A stretch of 64,000 nucleotides of DNA from contig JANFAH010000016.1 in NCBI GenBank assembly GCA_024663395.1, forward strand, positions 1,302,001 to 1,366,000, in the 5' to 3' direction. Below are positions 29,958 through 41,700 of this stretch, piece after piece. Position 1 is the stretch's first letter; each line of letters starts with the position of its first letter. The notes under the pieces were generated by a model. The model was not told the DNA's origin, made no database searches, and saw only the letters and a list, made by a program, of their open reading frames with translations. The position numbers were made by a program, and so were the translations under genes. Origin of the DNA: Pisolithus tinctorius. Taxonomy: Eukaryota > Basidiomycota > Agaricomycetes > Boletales > Pisolithaceae.

Positions 29958-31771
29958 TGTCACACACCAAAGGTGTTTGGTGAGGTGGACATGGATACAG
30001 CTGATGAATGGAGATGAAGACCATAGCTCTCATGTGAAGAAGGACAGCCAGAAATGTCGGCAGTCATCCCTTGCACAAGAACAAGTCATCAATGCCAAAG
30101 AGAAGGAAAGGGAGCAAGTTAAGCACCAGTTAAAATTCTTAAGCACCTGTGTATGGCATTCCAGTTTTCAACATATCTCTGCCATTTCTGCAGATACCAA
30201 AACCATTCCCACACTCGCTTGTAGTGCTCAGCCATGCGATACTACCTTCCAAAATTGGAAAGGATTTGCACACTCCACACATTTCTACAGCACTCCCTCC
30301 AAAAGACACTCATTTCACTAATTCTTCTGATATGGCTGCCTCCATGTCAATCATTTTGCTTGTCCCCTTTGCTAGGGACCATGGCTATGTATATCTACCA
30401 GGAGTTCCTACCAGCTTCTGTCCTGAAGTGTCCTGGTACATCCCATCCTCGACTGCCCCCTCTCAGCCCATCCAGCTTGGACAGCATGTTCTTTTTGTCA
30501 GTATGACCTCTAGGAGGACATTCTTTGGTTGCCTCAGGTCTGTCATTTGCTTGGAAAAGTCTTATGTGGTTGTTTCAGTCTCTCCAGTCCAAGAAGCATA
30601 TGGATCCTTCCTCCCTGCTCCCTGCAATGTCTTTATACCAGTCTCGTCCATCATTCTTCCAAATTGCAACAGCTACAGTATAATCTACTGTTCTCCACTC
30701 TCCCTGATCGCATCCATGACAAGTATGATGCACATATTGCCTCCTTATTGCAAGATACAGCAGAAGATGCTCCCCCTTCATCCTCTCTTCCAACAGAGCC
30801 TCATTCATGAAGTTTTTATTTGCTTCACTGAGAGGATGGTTTGGGGGGGAAGTTGCGATCCCCTATGCTCCTGTCACCCCACAGACCCCCAAAGCTTGAC
30901 CCCTGTTGACATCTGACTCACCCTGTCTGCTTTTGGATGTACTGTATTGGTATCAGATCAGTGCTGCCTCTCTGTCATCCTACTTTGGCCTAGAAGTGAT
31001 CTCTTCAAGATGTGACATGCACAGCCTCTCCCTAATGTGATTCCAGTGTGCTTTCCCAGTTCCTGACATTACTTGACTCATACTTTGACATTCTGACTGT
31101 CCTTGACTCACCTATTGCCAATACTTACCAATCTTTTGACTTTGCTTACTGATTCTTCACTTTTTGGCTTACTTATCCTTACCAGTGCTTACCAATGCTT
31201 TCTAAGATGATTACCCATTGCTTACATTCCTTACTCATCAGTTACCAATCACTTACCAAATGTTTGCACCTTGTTTTCCATAGGCAACACCCCTGTACTG
31301 TATATAAATCACTGTACTTAGATAGCTGAACAAGAAGAAGACATCAGAGAGCCCCTCTTGCTCGCATTTTATCATCACTCAGTGAATCATTCATCAGCCT
31401 TGATAGTTGAGGCTTTATTAAGGGTCTAGTTATCATCTACTTCACTTATTATCATCTATCATCAATCTACTTTGCTCCAAGCCCTTCCTGAGCTCAGTGC
31501 AGCCTAGGACATTGAATTAAGTCATCATCCATCCTTCTGTAGGCTGACAGCAGTCTACCCCATCACAATCTACTGCATTCTTGCTCCCTCTTTGTCAGGA
31601 GCACCCCCAACCCTCAGCACTTGTCTTTGAGTGTTGTAGCTTGCAAAAACCCCTTCAAAGAACAGGTCCCACCATCTAGGTACTGCTTAGGCACACCACC
31701 ACTCGCTTTCATTGTCTTTTGTGTTGGTTTTGGTTGGTTTCCACCATTGAACCACACTTTGACTCACACCA
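29958..31771 (+). repeat. Repeat C, copy 1 (about 1.8 kb)
   Basis: Starts TGTCACACACCAAAGGTG and ends CACTTTGACTCACA, collinear with copy 2 (31920-34481). Holds a conserved 159-codon frame, an A/T-rich region with a TATATAA box (31301) and a leader. No matching short duplication found at its ends. Confidence 0.7.
30332..30810 (+). pseudogene. Unknown protein of repeat C, copy with 1-nt deletion
   Basis: Starts MAASMSIILLVPFARD and shares GYVYLPG(V/I)PTSF, RSV..LE(K/R)SYVVVSVSPV, EAYGSFLPAPC and IFIPVSSIILP with the copy at 32323. One base is missing near 30660, after which the homologous frame resumes with TLPDRIHDKYDAHIASLLQD and the same final residues E-P-H-S. I do not recognise the family. 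Confidence 0.5.
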
Positions 31772-31919
31772 TCCCCAGGGTCACCTTCCGTTGACTTCAT
31801 GATACCAGTGTCTGTCAGAGGAAGTGCACCTAGTGCACTGGCAACCAGTAACAACATGGATATGTTGCCCATTGTTCCATCAGCATTGCCATCTATGAAC
31901 CAAGTGATTTTCTACCCAT
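31772..31919 (+). other. 148 bp between the two C repeats
   Basis: Open Pro/Ser-rich frame (VDFMIPVSVRGSAPSALATS) that may be an internal fragment of a Harbinger accessory gene belonging to copy 1. Evidence is weak. Confidence 0.3.
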
Positions 31920-32322
31920 TGTCACACACCAAAGGTGTTGTGGACATGGTTACAGCTGACTCTGCCTAACTTGTTGACGAGTTGTGCACAATGCCCAAGC
32001 ATGCAGATGAAGACTAAAGGCCTCATGCGTAGAAAGACTGTTGGATGTGAACAGTCATCCTTCGCACAAGAACGAATTGTCAGTGCTAAAGAAAAAAGAG
32101 GAAGTGAGTTAAGCACACATTAAAGGTTTTTAGTGCCTGTGTATGGCATTCCAGTTTCTGTTGTATCTCCACTGTTTCCAAAGATATCAACTTGGTTTGC
32201 ACACTCACTTAAAGTGCTCAGCCCCACAATTCTTCCTTCCAGATTTGGAGAGGATCCTTGCACCCTGCATGTTTCTACAGCACTCCATCCATCAGACGCT
32301 CATTTCGCTAGGTCCATCAATC

Positions 32323-33520
32323 ATGGCCACCTTTTCGTTGATCATCTTGCTTGTCTCATTTGCCAGAGACAGTGGCTATGTATATCTGCCAGGCATTCCC
32401 ACCAGCTTCCATCCTGAAGCCCCCTGGTTCATCCTGTCATTGTCAGCCCTGTCTCATCCCATGCAGCTTGGTCAGTGTGTTCTCCTTGTCAGTATGACTT
32501 CCAGAAGGATGTTCTTTGGTCGCCTCAGGTCTGTCACTCAGTTAGAAAGGTCTTATGTGGTTGTTTCAGTCTCCCCAGTTGATGAAGCATATGGATCATT
32601 CCTCCCTGCTCCCTGCACCATCTTTATTCCAGTCTCATCCATCATTCTTCCTGCATTGCGACAGCTGCAGTATGGTCTACTGTTCTCCAGCCTCCCTGAT
32701 CGCATTCATGACAAGTATGACATGCATCTTGCCTTCTTACTGCAAGATCCAGCAGAAGACGTCCCTCCTTCTTGTCACGACCGTGCGTTCATTATAAGTC
32801 CCTATACGCCCCGCACCCTACTCCGCCGGTTGTTCACTCACTCCACACCAACTCCGCCCAACATCTGCTGTTTACGAACAATCTCCGCTCCGACTGCTGT
32901 CAGACTTGTGTTACTCTCCTACCGGACCGAGCGGTCCGTTCTCTCAGGGGCATGTGACTACCTTCGCAGTCAGGTACTCCGCAGCGCGCTCACCGCATGG
33001 TCCAGCGCCTGGACTATTTCCTTTTCTGGATGTTCTGTGTTACCTGTTCGTATGTCCTCCATCCACCCTTCATTCGTCATCCAGGAAATTTTACTTGAAA
33101 ATTTATCAGTCTCCGTATGTCAGTTCCGATTCCGATTACTGTACCTCCGTAACAGTATAAAAGCATGTACTGTACTCCGCTGTTCTTTAGTATGAATATC
33201 AACTTAGTTCCTACTCCCTCTGATTCCGTCTTCTGCCTGTCAGAGTTATCTCCGACTCTCCGTCTGTACTCTCCCTCTGAAATACGAGGGCTGAGATTGT
33301 GCAAGGGGGTAGCGCACGAGCTAAACCCAATGCCCTCACTCCGCTCCGCCTTTGTCTTGGCGGTCTTCGTTCCTGCCGACACTCCGCTAGTCAGAGTTCT
33401 GTTCTTCTGTGTTGGACTTGCTTCCGAACCCCTCTCTAGACCTTATATAGCGTCGGAGTTGGTCGGAGTAGGCCCGGACTTGACACTTCTCCTCCTCCTC
33501 CATCGGAGCCCCATTCATGA
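32323..33520 (+). pseudogene. Unknown 159-aa protein of repeat C, interrupted by a solo LTR
   Basis: Frame 32323-32772 continues at 33491-33520 once the LTR and one copy of its target duplication are removed, giving 159 codons ending E-P-H-S-stop, as in copy 1. Readable: MATFSLIILLVSFARDSGYV, QLERSYVVVSVSPVDEAYGS, SLPDRIHDKYDMHLAFLLQD. Conservation of length, stop and most residues between diverged copies suggests a real protein; function unknown. Confidence 0.55.
32773..33485 (+). mobile_element. Solo LTR, family Z (713 bp)
   Basis: TGTCACGACC to CTTGACA with perfect 5 bp duplication CTTCT (32768-32772 and 33486-33490). TATAAAA at 33156-33162 and, about 30 nt downstream, AGTATGAATAT (33189-33199), which resembles the self-priming 5' ends of elements D-G. 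CpG-rich compared with the older copy at 8368. Confidence 0.88.
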
Positions 33521-34489
33521 AGTTTTTGTTAACTTCGCTGAGAGGATGAAAGGGTGGGAGATGCAATTGTGTATGCTCCCATTGCCCCACAGACCCCCAA
33601 TGCCCTAGCCCCCTTTGATGCCTGACTCATGCCCTTCAATTCTGGAATTAATACTTCCCTATCTGGAAACACCATCCATCTGTCATGCCATCTTTGGATC
33701 TAGAGATGTCTCCACCGAGATCTAACTTGCATCGCCACCCCCTAATGTGATATCAGTGTGCTTACTCAGTTTCTGATTCTATTTGACTCGTTTTGTGATG
33801 TTTTGACTATCCTTGACTCGTTTATTGCCAATATTTACCAATCTTCTTTGCTTGCTTACTTTTCATTTCTCGCTTACTCATCATGATTACTCAGTCCTTA
33901 CTCATTACTTACCAAGTGTTTGTGCCTTGTTTGTCACAAGCTATGCTCCCCCCTCAGTATATAAACCCCCATGTACTTAGCTACAAGGAAGCAATCAGAA
34001 GTCACTCAGCAGTCAGTTCAGTGCCTATCTCGTTGTTGACAGTTGAGGCTCATTCGGAAGAGTCTATCTGTCTCCATTCATATCATTGGTAGTTGAGGCT
34101 CCATGAAGGGGTCTATCTGCCTCCATCCTTCATCATCTGAAGCTTCCTCTTAGTCAGCAGTCTTAGTCATCCCCCCCACTCCTGCATAACTCGTCATCGA
34201 CTTGTGCAAGGAGCATATTCTATCAAAGTCCATTACCCCCAAGTACTTTCAGCTGAACACCTTCACTCTGTTCAGCATCCCCTCCTTGGTCATCATCCAT
34301 TTCATCTACTCCTGTGTAACTCGTCGATGACTTGCGCCAGGAGCCCTCTACTTGAAGTCCCCCCCACACATTTAGGTTTCTCTGCACTCCAGGTTCCGTG
34401 GAGGCAAACCACCACTTGCACATTATTTGTCTTTGGTGTTGGATTTGTTTGGTTTATACCAGCAGTCCACACTTTGACTCACACCGTTC

Positions 34490-35281
34490 ATGACTGGAAG
34501 TGCCAGCTTCAGTATGCCAACAACTTCCTATGCTCCACCATCATGGCCATCTGCCAATCAACCTCCATTCCACTCATTTGCAGCTGGAAATCCCATCCCC
34601 CCTACACTAACAACTTCCCATCACCCAGTGCCATCTACCATCGCTTCAGTTCATAGCAGATCTACTTTTAACTGGCACTCAGACCAGTCTGCTCCCCCCC
34701 CTGGCACACCTTCAAACTTCACCCCTCCAACTGCCCCATCATTGTTCAATGGCTCATCTGTCAGCTCCATCAAGCCATCTTCCAGTATTTCAGCTTGTAT
34801 GGAGCGCTCCAGAAAGCAGAAGGCAGACAATGACAATGATCAATCTGTCATATCAGGTGCTCTTTCAAGTACTGCGGCTTCAACCACCTCATCAGCATGA
34901 AAGCAATGCACAGGGAACATGATACTTGAACAAGTGGAAGAGGAAGTTAGAGGTATCCATGGTACAGTCTGCTCGCATATGTATGACCACCATCACTCAT
35001 GCAATCACTTCCTTGCAGAGTCACCTGTGCCCGATCCCAAGCCCAATTTCTGCCAAGACCCAGTCCATCCATTGGTGACTGAGGTGACACAGAAGCTGTT
35101 GCTGTTAGACATGGATAAGTTCTCGCCAACTGACATCGTTAGGATTGCAAATCACTTTGAGGGAAATGTTTCCCATGCCAGTCTATACTTATCATTCACT
35201 AGTGATCCTGACCATATGGCTACAGTTTGGCATGCATGGCTTGAGGCAAAGCTCAATGACATTAGGGGACATAGCCAATAA
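34490..35281 (+). pseudogene. Second Harbinger-type protein (convergent with transposase)
   Basis: Two open segments, 34490-34900 and 34919-35281, in different frames. The first is Ser/Thr/Pro-rich; the second contains MDKFSPTDIVRIANHFEGNV and LYLSFTSDPDHMATVWHAWL. PIF/Harbinger elements normally encode a second DNA-binding partner protein beside the transposase, and position and orientation fit. I do not see a Myb/SANT domain, so the assignment rests on context. Whether the TGA at 34898 is bypassed by an intron is unclear. Confidence 0.5.
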
Positions 35282-35475
35282 TTGTTGTACTTGCAGCTTG
35301 TAGTGTCCACTTTTTACCTTCATGTTTGTTGCAATATCATCAGCATTTCAGTTCTCAGTCTCTGCCTCTGGAGATTGGAACTCAAAGCACTGTGATTTGG
35401 ATCATATGGGTAGCGTAATGTAGAGAGAAATGATGGTATATAAATGCTAATTTGTTTTGAACTCTCCCCTTCATA

Positions 35476-36289
35476 CTCATTCAGCAATGTAACTATTCCA
35501 GATGTTTTGTGCAATTGCACCCTGCCTCTCCAACATCCAAAGGCATTCTGCAGCAGTTGTAATGCCATCGGCAATCACGCTGATCACCTCCTCTGACTTG
35601 TCCGGTGGCAGAGGTGATATGAAGCCTTCAATGTTGTCTAATTCCAATGGATCATACATGCAGATGATGTTGTGAATACAACATAAAGTGGGAGGAATAC
35701 AGGCCTGGATGTCCATGCCATACTCTGGAGGCACAATGAGAATTTGGAAGTGACATTTGATGACTCCAATTATCTGTTTGATCACGTTTCGAAGCTGTGT
35801 GTGGCAAAGGTTGTAGCATTCCTCAGCATTTACTGGTCTGTAAATTCCAATGAATTATGAGTAATAAAAAATCAATAGAGATACTTACCATACATGTGCA
35901 TGCCCCCATTCTGCAAGATGGTATTGTTGCCCTCAGAATGGAGTCAGGAGTTGGGGGCAATTGGGGAACCCTGCATTGGCAAGGTAGTACTTGCTGTCTG
36001 GAATAGTGAGATCACTCAGCTGCACATTGTGATAGACTGACAAGTTGGCCACAGATCCCTCCCACCTGCTAAGGACATATGTGAAGCACATATCAAAATC
36101 ACAGCAGAGCAGGCAATTCTGGGAGGTGAAACCTTTGCAATTTCGCATCACATCCCTTTCCTCTGAACTGGGAGCACATGCGATGTGCATCCTGTCGATT
36201 GCACTGATAGTGTTGGCGAAAAAAGGGAAAAATTTGGGGTTATTGTGAATAGTTGGGTGGACAGGGGCATCACTGTGTGGCAATTGAAC
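35476..36289 (-). pseudogene. PIF/Harbinger transposase, C-terminal part
   Basis: DDE_Tnp_4-type nuclease domain: NNPKFFPFFANTISAIDRMH, FTSQNCLLCCDFDMCFTYVL, RWEGSVANLSVYHN, SKYYLANAGFPNC, then after a gap ILIVPPEYGMDIQACIPPTL and C-C-I-H-N. In active relatives the second catalytic Asp sits in L-A-D-A-G; here it reads A-N-A-G. The Glu of the I-E-R-x-F-G motif reads Lys (V-I-K-Q-I-I-G). The coding sequence is interrupted at 36289 by the KDZ element and continues at 62499. Inactive. Confidence 0.78.
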
Positions 36290-36499
36290 CACTTCAGTTA
36301 CCCCCCCCAGGGGACCTATTAGGTTCATATATTCTTATAGATGTATCCACCTAATAGGTGTTGACCACCTGGGTATTCCCAGTGACTGCTGGAGATTCAC
36401 CAGGCCCTGGAGATTCTCCAGAGCAAGGTGTCAGACATGGACTTTCTCCAGGATTATTACATCTATAACAGAGTGCCTGGGGTCCAAATGGGGCTTTCC

Positions 36500-36868
36500 C
36501 CAGTGGGTTAATAGACCTATGTCCTGGGTATCCTGGGGGATTCTCCAGCCTAAATGGACCTGTTCCCAGGGCATGCTGGGGGATTCCCCAGGCTAAATGG
36601 ACCTGTTCTCTGGGCATGCTGGGGGATTCTCCAGCCTAAATGGACCTGTTCCCAGGGCATGCTGGGGGATTCCCCAGGCTAAATGGACCTGTTCCCAGGG
36701 CATGCTGGGGGATTCTCCAGCCTAAATGGACCTATTCTCTGGGCATGCTGGGGGATTCCCCAGCCCAAATGGACCTGTTCTCTGGGCATGCTGGGGGATT
36801 CCCCAGCCCAAATGGACCTGTTCCCTGTACATCCTGGGGGATTCTCCAGCCTAAATGGACCTGGTCTC
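36500..36868. repeat. 43 bp tandem array, left arm, outer part
   Basis: About eight copies of a unit of the form GGGGGATTCYCCAG-CCTAAATGGACCTGTT-CCCAGGGCATGCT. Interrupted by chromovirus F at 36869 and resumed at 44450-44600 (about three more copies). The right arm has the same unit in inverted order. Confidence 0.88.
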
Positions 36869-37396
36869 TGTCAAGTACGAGGATTGTCCGGGTTGAGGCC
36901 GGACCGGAGACCAAAGCGGGCGCGAGGCTGAGGGGTCGGGATCGAGGGGGGAGGCGAGAGTACAGAAGTTTGGACTGTTTGGACTTAGCGACTGAGAGTA
37001 CAGCGCTATTCCCTTGCGTGGGTCTCAGTCCGAGTCCGAGGCCGAGACGGGGTTATCAGAGGTAACTTAGTTGATTTCAGACTAGGGAGTACAGGCCGAG
37101 TAACTACGAGTTTATATACCAGAAGTAACTATAGTACGGAGACCAGTAATGCCGGTCTCGCGAAGATTGCTAAGCAGATTGGTAAGACGAGGATTACTAA
37201 CGTATGACTAAGGTAACGGAGACCGGGACAGAGTGGACCGGGGACACGACCGGGCGAGGACTTAACTGAAGTGACAGACACTGCAAAGCAGTGTCTACCG
37301 CACTAGACCAACTGGAGATACGGGATTGGCGAGGCCGAGGCCGGACTGAGTGAGTGCGAGGCTGAGTCCGGCCAGGGTCGAGACATGGCTATGACA
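36869..37396 (-). repeat. Element F 3' LTR
   Basis: TGTCAAGTACG to GGCTATGACA (plus strand), next to the polypurine tract AAGAGGGGGAT (minus strand, 37399-37409). Confidence 0.9.
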
Positions 37397-37535
37397 GTAT
37401 CCCCCTCTTAGGGGTCGAACCCATGAGACCCTTGCGAAAGTGGTGGGCTGAGTCCGAAAGTTGGCTGAGTTCGAAAAAAAATGATACTTGTGGCCCGCTA
37501 AGCCCTTTGCGTCTTTCTTTCTCATCCTAACCATC

Positions 37536-38594
37536 ATGTCCGACCCTCGACCGATCGTCTCTGCCGATAACAACCTCGAAGGCCGAGTCGTGATCGACTG
37601 GTCCCAGGTGTCGGAAGACGCCATCAAGTACGACACCGACGACGAGGAAGAGACGATGAGGGCCAAGGCGAAGGAGAGGAAGCGATGAAAGGCGGCCGAA
37701 CAAGCCCGACGGGAGGAGCAGGCTCGGCTTGAGGCCGAGAGGGTGGCGAGAGAGCAAGCCGAGGCCGAGAGGATAGCGCAGGAGGCCGAGGAGCAAAGGG
37801 CACGCGAGGAGGAGGAAAAGCGCAGGGCCGAGGAGGAAAAGGAGGCCGAGCGAAAACGTAAGGCCGAGGCCGACAAGGGTAATGAGGCCGGGGGGGAGGT
37901 GAAGAAGGTGATCATGGACCCCGGGTGAGTGAACCTTTTAACCTTATGCGTATCCTCTTTTGACAATCCTTTTAGCTGTACCCGCTGTGCCTGGGCCAAC
38001 ACCGTCTGCGAATTCATCGTAGATGGCAACAAGAAGCGCGTGGCCTGTGTGCGCTGCAACTTATCGAAAGGCAAGTGCCGCTGGCCCGGGGATGGGAAAG
38101 ACGCCGAGGCTGGTCCTAAGGCCGGGAGGACCAACAAGGGGAAGAAGCGGAAAGCCGAGGAGGAGAACGCCGAGGCTGGGCCCAGTACGCAAAAGCGGGT
38201 GAGGACGAGTGCGAGACCGACCGAGGTCTTGGACCTCGATGAGTTCGAGGCCGGTGGGAGCGGGATGAAAGAGGTCGGCGCGGCCAGGTACTCGGGCTTG
38301 GAGAACAAGCTCGAGCGACTGATCGAGGCCGCGGGGCTGATTGCCAACAACTTGGCCAGCCTTTTCGAACTCCACGAGACCACGGTTGAAAACTCGGGTC
38401 GCATAGCCGACGCGCTCGAGTCGATACTCGACGAATCGTACGGCTTCGGGATGGTGGTATCCCCTTCGGACTCGGGCTCGTCTGAGCTCGATTCTGACGA
38501 GTTGCGCGAGGAGGCCGAGTGGTTGAAGGCCCACGGCGAAGATGAGGAGGAGGAGTCCGAAGGGGAGGACGAGAGTATGGCCGAGGCCGAGTAG
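37536..38594 (+). pseudogene. Antisense accessory gene of element F (coiled coil and Zn2Cys6-type cluster), one nonsense codon
   Basis: Homologue of the antisense gene of E, again convergent with pol. Exons 37536-37924 and 37976-38594 with a 51 bp intron; the junction again precedes the first Cys of C-T-R-C-X6-C-X12-C-V-R-C-X6-C-R-W. Before it lies an Arg/Glu/Ala coiled coil (AEEQRAREEEEKRRAEEEKE), after it a Lys-rich stretch and an acidic tail ending M-A-E-A-E. TGA at 37686-37688 replaces an Arg codon (E has Arg there), so this copy is broken unless read through. Conservation of intron position, Cys spacing and orientation in E and F indicates a real gene. Confidence 0.7.
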
Positions 38595-38783
38595 ACCCGT
38601 AGCGTAGTGTTTGTGTTGTTTCCTCTGCAAATGTCATGTGCCCGGTGTCCGGTGTCCGGTTTCGATCTTGTACAGTAAGTGAGAGCAATCAAGAAAAGAA
38701 AAACATAGTAAGTAAGGGATCAAAAGGAGTACTAGATACCGATAGAAAACAGAAAGGAAACTGAGGCCGGTTGAGACCGGTTC

Positions 38784-41700
38784 TCATTGATATGGTCCGG
38801 GTTTACCGGGATAGCTGGAGTGAAACTCTTGGACGAGTTCAGAAGCGTTGTCAAGCTCTGTAGCGAGTACCCAAGTAGTTTCTTTGTCGGTCCCCTCGTA
38901 GCCGGTCCACCGGACTAAGTACTGAAGCCAACACCGGCGACGCCAGTCGACCTTGGAGTCGAGAATTTCTGCTACCTCGAACTCTAGATCACCATCGACT
39001 TCGACTGGTGGAGGTGGTGGTTGAGTCCGGTTCAGGATGGTGTTAGGGACGGCCGGCTCGAGTTGGGAAACATGGAAGACCAGGTGCACCGTGCGCATTG
39101 AGTCCGGCAGGCGCAGTGTGAAAGAGTGGGTACCGGCCTGAGCTATGACCGGATACGGCCCAAGGTTCTTCTCCGAGAGCTTCTTGGAAGGCCGAGTAGA
39201 CCGGAAGTATTTGGCTTTGACATATACTTGGTCACCAACTTTGAAGTCCGGAGCCGGCATGCATTTAGCATCGGCCGGTCCTTGGTAGCGCTGTTGTGCG
39301 AGGGTCATCTCCTCACGTAGGTACTGGTGCAGTGAGTCTAGGTCGACTGCATAATCGCGAGCCCGGGCGGAGGTAAGATCGCGCTCCGGGTATACTGAGA
39401 TGTTGGGGTGGTATCCCTTATTAGCGAAGAAAGGGGAAACACCGGTAGTAGCGCTAGGGGCGTTATTGTAGGCGAACTCGGCCAGAGGTAGTAGCTTGGC
39501 CCAATTGTCCTGTTGGTAGTTGCAATAGACTCGGAGATATTGTTCGAGAGTCTGGTTAGTCCGCTCGGTCTGGCCATCACTTTCGGGGTGGTAGCCCGAG
39601 GTGAAATGTAAGCGCATGTCTAAGGCCTTACCGAGTGACCGGAAGAAGTGAGACACAAACTCCGAGCCTTGGTCTGAGGTTACATGGGCCGGCACTCCGT
39701 GCTTCGAAAAGACATGGAGTAAGAAGAGTTTGGCGAGTTCTGGGGCCGTGATAGTGTCGTGGGTGGGGATGAATATGGCCTGCTTGGAAAGCCGGTCAAC
39801 TACAATGAGAATGGCCGTGAAGCCGGTTGAGGCCGGGAGTTGCTCGATGAAATCCATAGAGATGGAATTCCATGGTTTCTCCGGCACCGGAAGTTGCTTG
39901 AGGAGGCCGTAAGGCTGATGGCGGGGAACCTTAGCCCGAGCGCAGGCCGTGCAAGACCGGACATAGTCCTTGACAAAGGTCCTGAGGCCGGGCCAGGTGT
40001 ATTCACGCCGAATGAGCTCCAGTGTGTGATTTTGGCCGAAGTGGCCAGACAGGGGGTGGTCATGCTTGAGGCGCAAGACCCTAAGGCGGAGGTCATTTGA
40101 GTCCAGCACGTAGATCCTTCCATCAAGCCGAAGGAAACCGGTATCATCTACTGACCACCGGGGATCTGATATGTTGGACAGGCAGATTTGTGAGACCGGG
40201 TCATCCGGCAGTGCGGTCAGGATATCATTATGGAGCTTTTCTACATCCATCAGTGCGACTGCTTGTAAGACCGGGTACTCGAGGTAGGTTGCGCGAAGGG
40301 AGACTGCTAGTTGCTCTTGGGTGAAGACCGGTCTCAGGTTTTGCGGGTTCACTCGGGCATAGCCGCTATCCCCCTCTTTGGGGTAGACGTCCCATCGTCT
40401 AGTTAGGGCATCGGGCTTAGCCCCGAGCTTACCGGGTCTGAATCGAATGATCATATTGAACTGAGACAGGAACTCAGACCAACGAGCTTGGCGGCGGGTG
40501 AGTACTTTGGAGGTAGAGAAGTACTCGAGATTTTTGTGGTCGGTAACAACGTCGACCGGTGAGGCCGAGCCCTCAAGGTAGTGGCGCCAGGTCCGGAATG
40601 CTTCAAAGATTGCAAGCAGTTCCTTATCGTGGGTGTCATAATTCAATTCCGGGGCCGTCAGAGTCCGGGAGTAGAATGCGACCGGATGAACCTGGCCGTC
40701 GCCGCAAGTAATAGACAGAATGCCGGCGATAGCGTAGTCCGACACGTCGGTCTCGACGGTGATAGGGACCCCGGGGATGAAGTGAGTTAAGACCGGCGCA
40801 GTAGTGAAGGCGGCCTTGAGGTTATTGAATGACCGGCGGCACTCCTCGGAGAAGTTCCAAGGAGCCCCCTTGCGGGTAAGCCGAGTCAGCGGTACGATGA
40901 TGTCCGAGTAATTAAAAATGAACTGGCGGTAGAAGTTTGCGAAGCCGAGGAAAGACTGAATGTCTTTGACCTTGCGAGGCTCAGGCCAATCGCAGATGGT
41001 CTGGACTTTTTCCTTCGACATCGTGAGGCCGGCAGGGGAGAGGTGGAAATCCGAGGTATTCGACCGAGTCCGAGTGGAACTCGCATTTCTCCGGCTTCGC
41101 ATAAAGGCCGTGAAGCCGAAGCCGGCGGAGGACTTCTCGGACATGCTGCTTGTGAGACTCCTTATCTCCGGAGTAGATCAAGATGTCATCTAGGTAGACA
41201 ACCACACAGACGTCCAACATATCCGCGAAGATAGTGTTGACGAAGCACTGGAAGGCGGCCGGGGCATTGGTGAGGCCGAAGGGCATTACCAACCACTCGT
41301 AAGAACCATACCGAGTCCGGAATGCGGTCTTCCATTCATCGCCTGGGGCAATCCGGACGAGATGGTAGGCATGCCGAAGATCAATCTTGGTGTAGATCTT
41401 GGCTCGGCTTGGTGAATCTAATAGGTCGGAGATGAGCGGGAGTGGGTAGCGATCCTTCTTAGTGATTTTGTTGAGGCTGCGGAAATCTACACAGAGCCGG
41501 AGGGAGCCGTCCTTCTTCTTGACAAAGAGGACCGGTGCAGCATAGGGGGAGGAGGTAGGTCGAATGAATCTGGTAGTGAGGTTCTCATCGATGAAAGTCC
41601 GGAGAGCCTGGAGCTCAACCGGAGACAGCGAGTAGATTGTGCCGAGAGGCGGGGTTGTTCCCTCTTCGAGCTCTATCTTCAGATCATACTCCCGGTGTGG

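Larger units (their letters stand above)
31920..34481 (+). repeat. Repeat C, copy 2; probable left terminal inverted repeat of a Harbinger element
   Basis: Same start and end as copy 1, about 1.84 kb without the solo LTR. The same sequence occurs inverted at 62883-63263 next to the 5' end of the Harbinger transposase, so copy 2 and that copy bracket the Harbinger genes as long inverted ends. TATA box GTATATAAAC at about 33956 would drive the gene at 34490. Confidence 0.55.

Noticed and set aside
29958..34481. C1 and C2 as the two LTRs of one retrotransposon
   Set aside because: Only 148 bp between them, no PBS or polypurine tract, no common TSD, and a third copy is inverted next to the Harbinger transposase.
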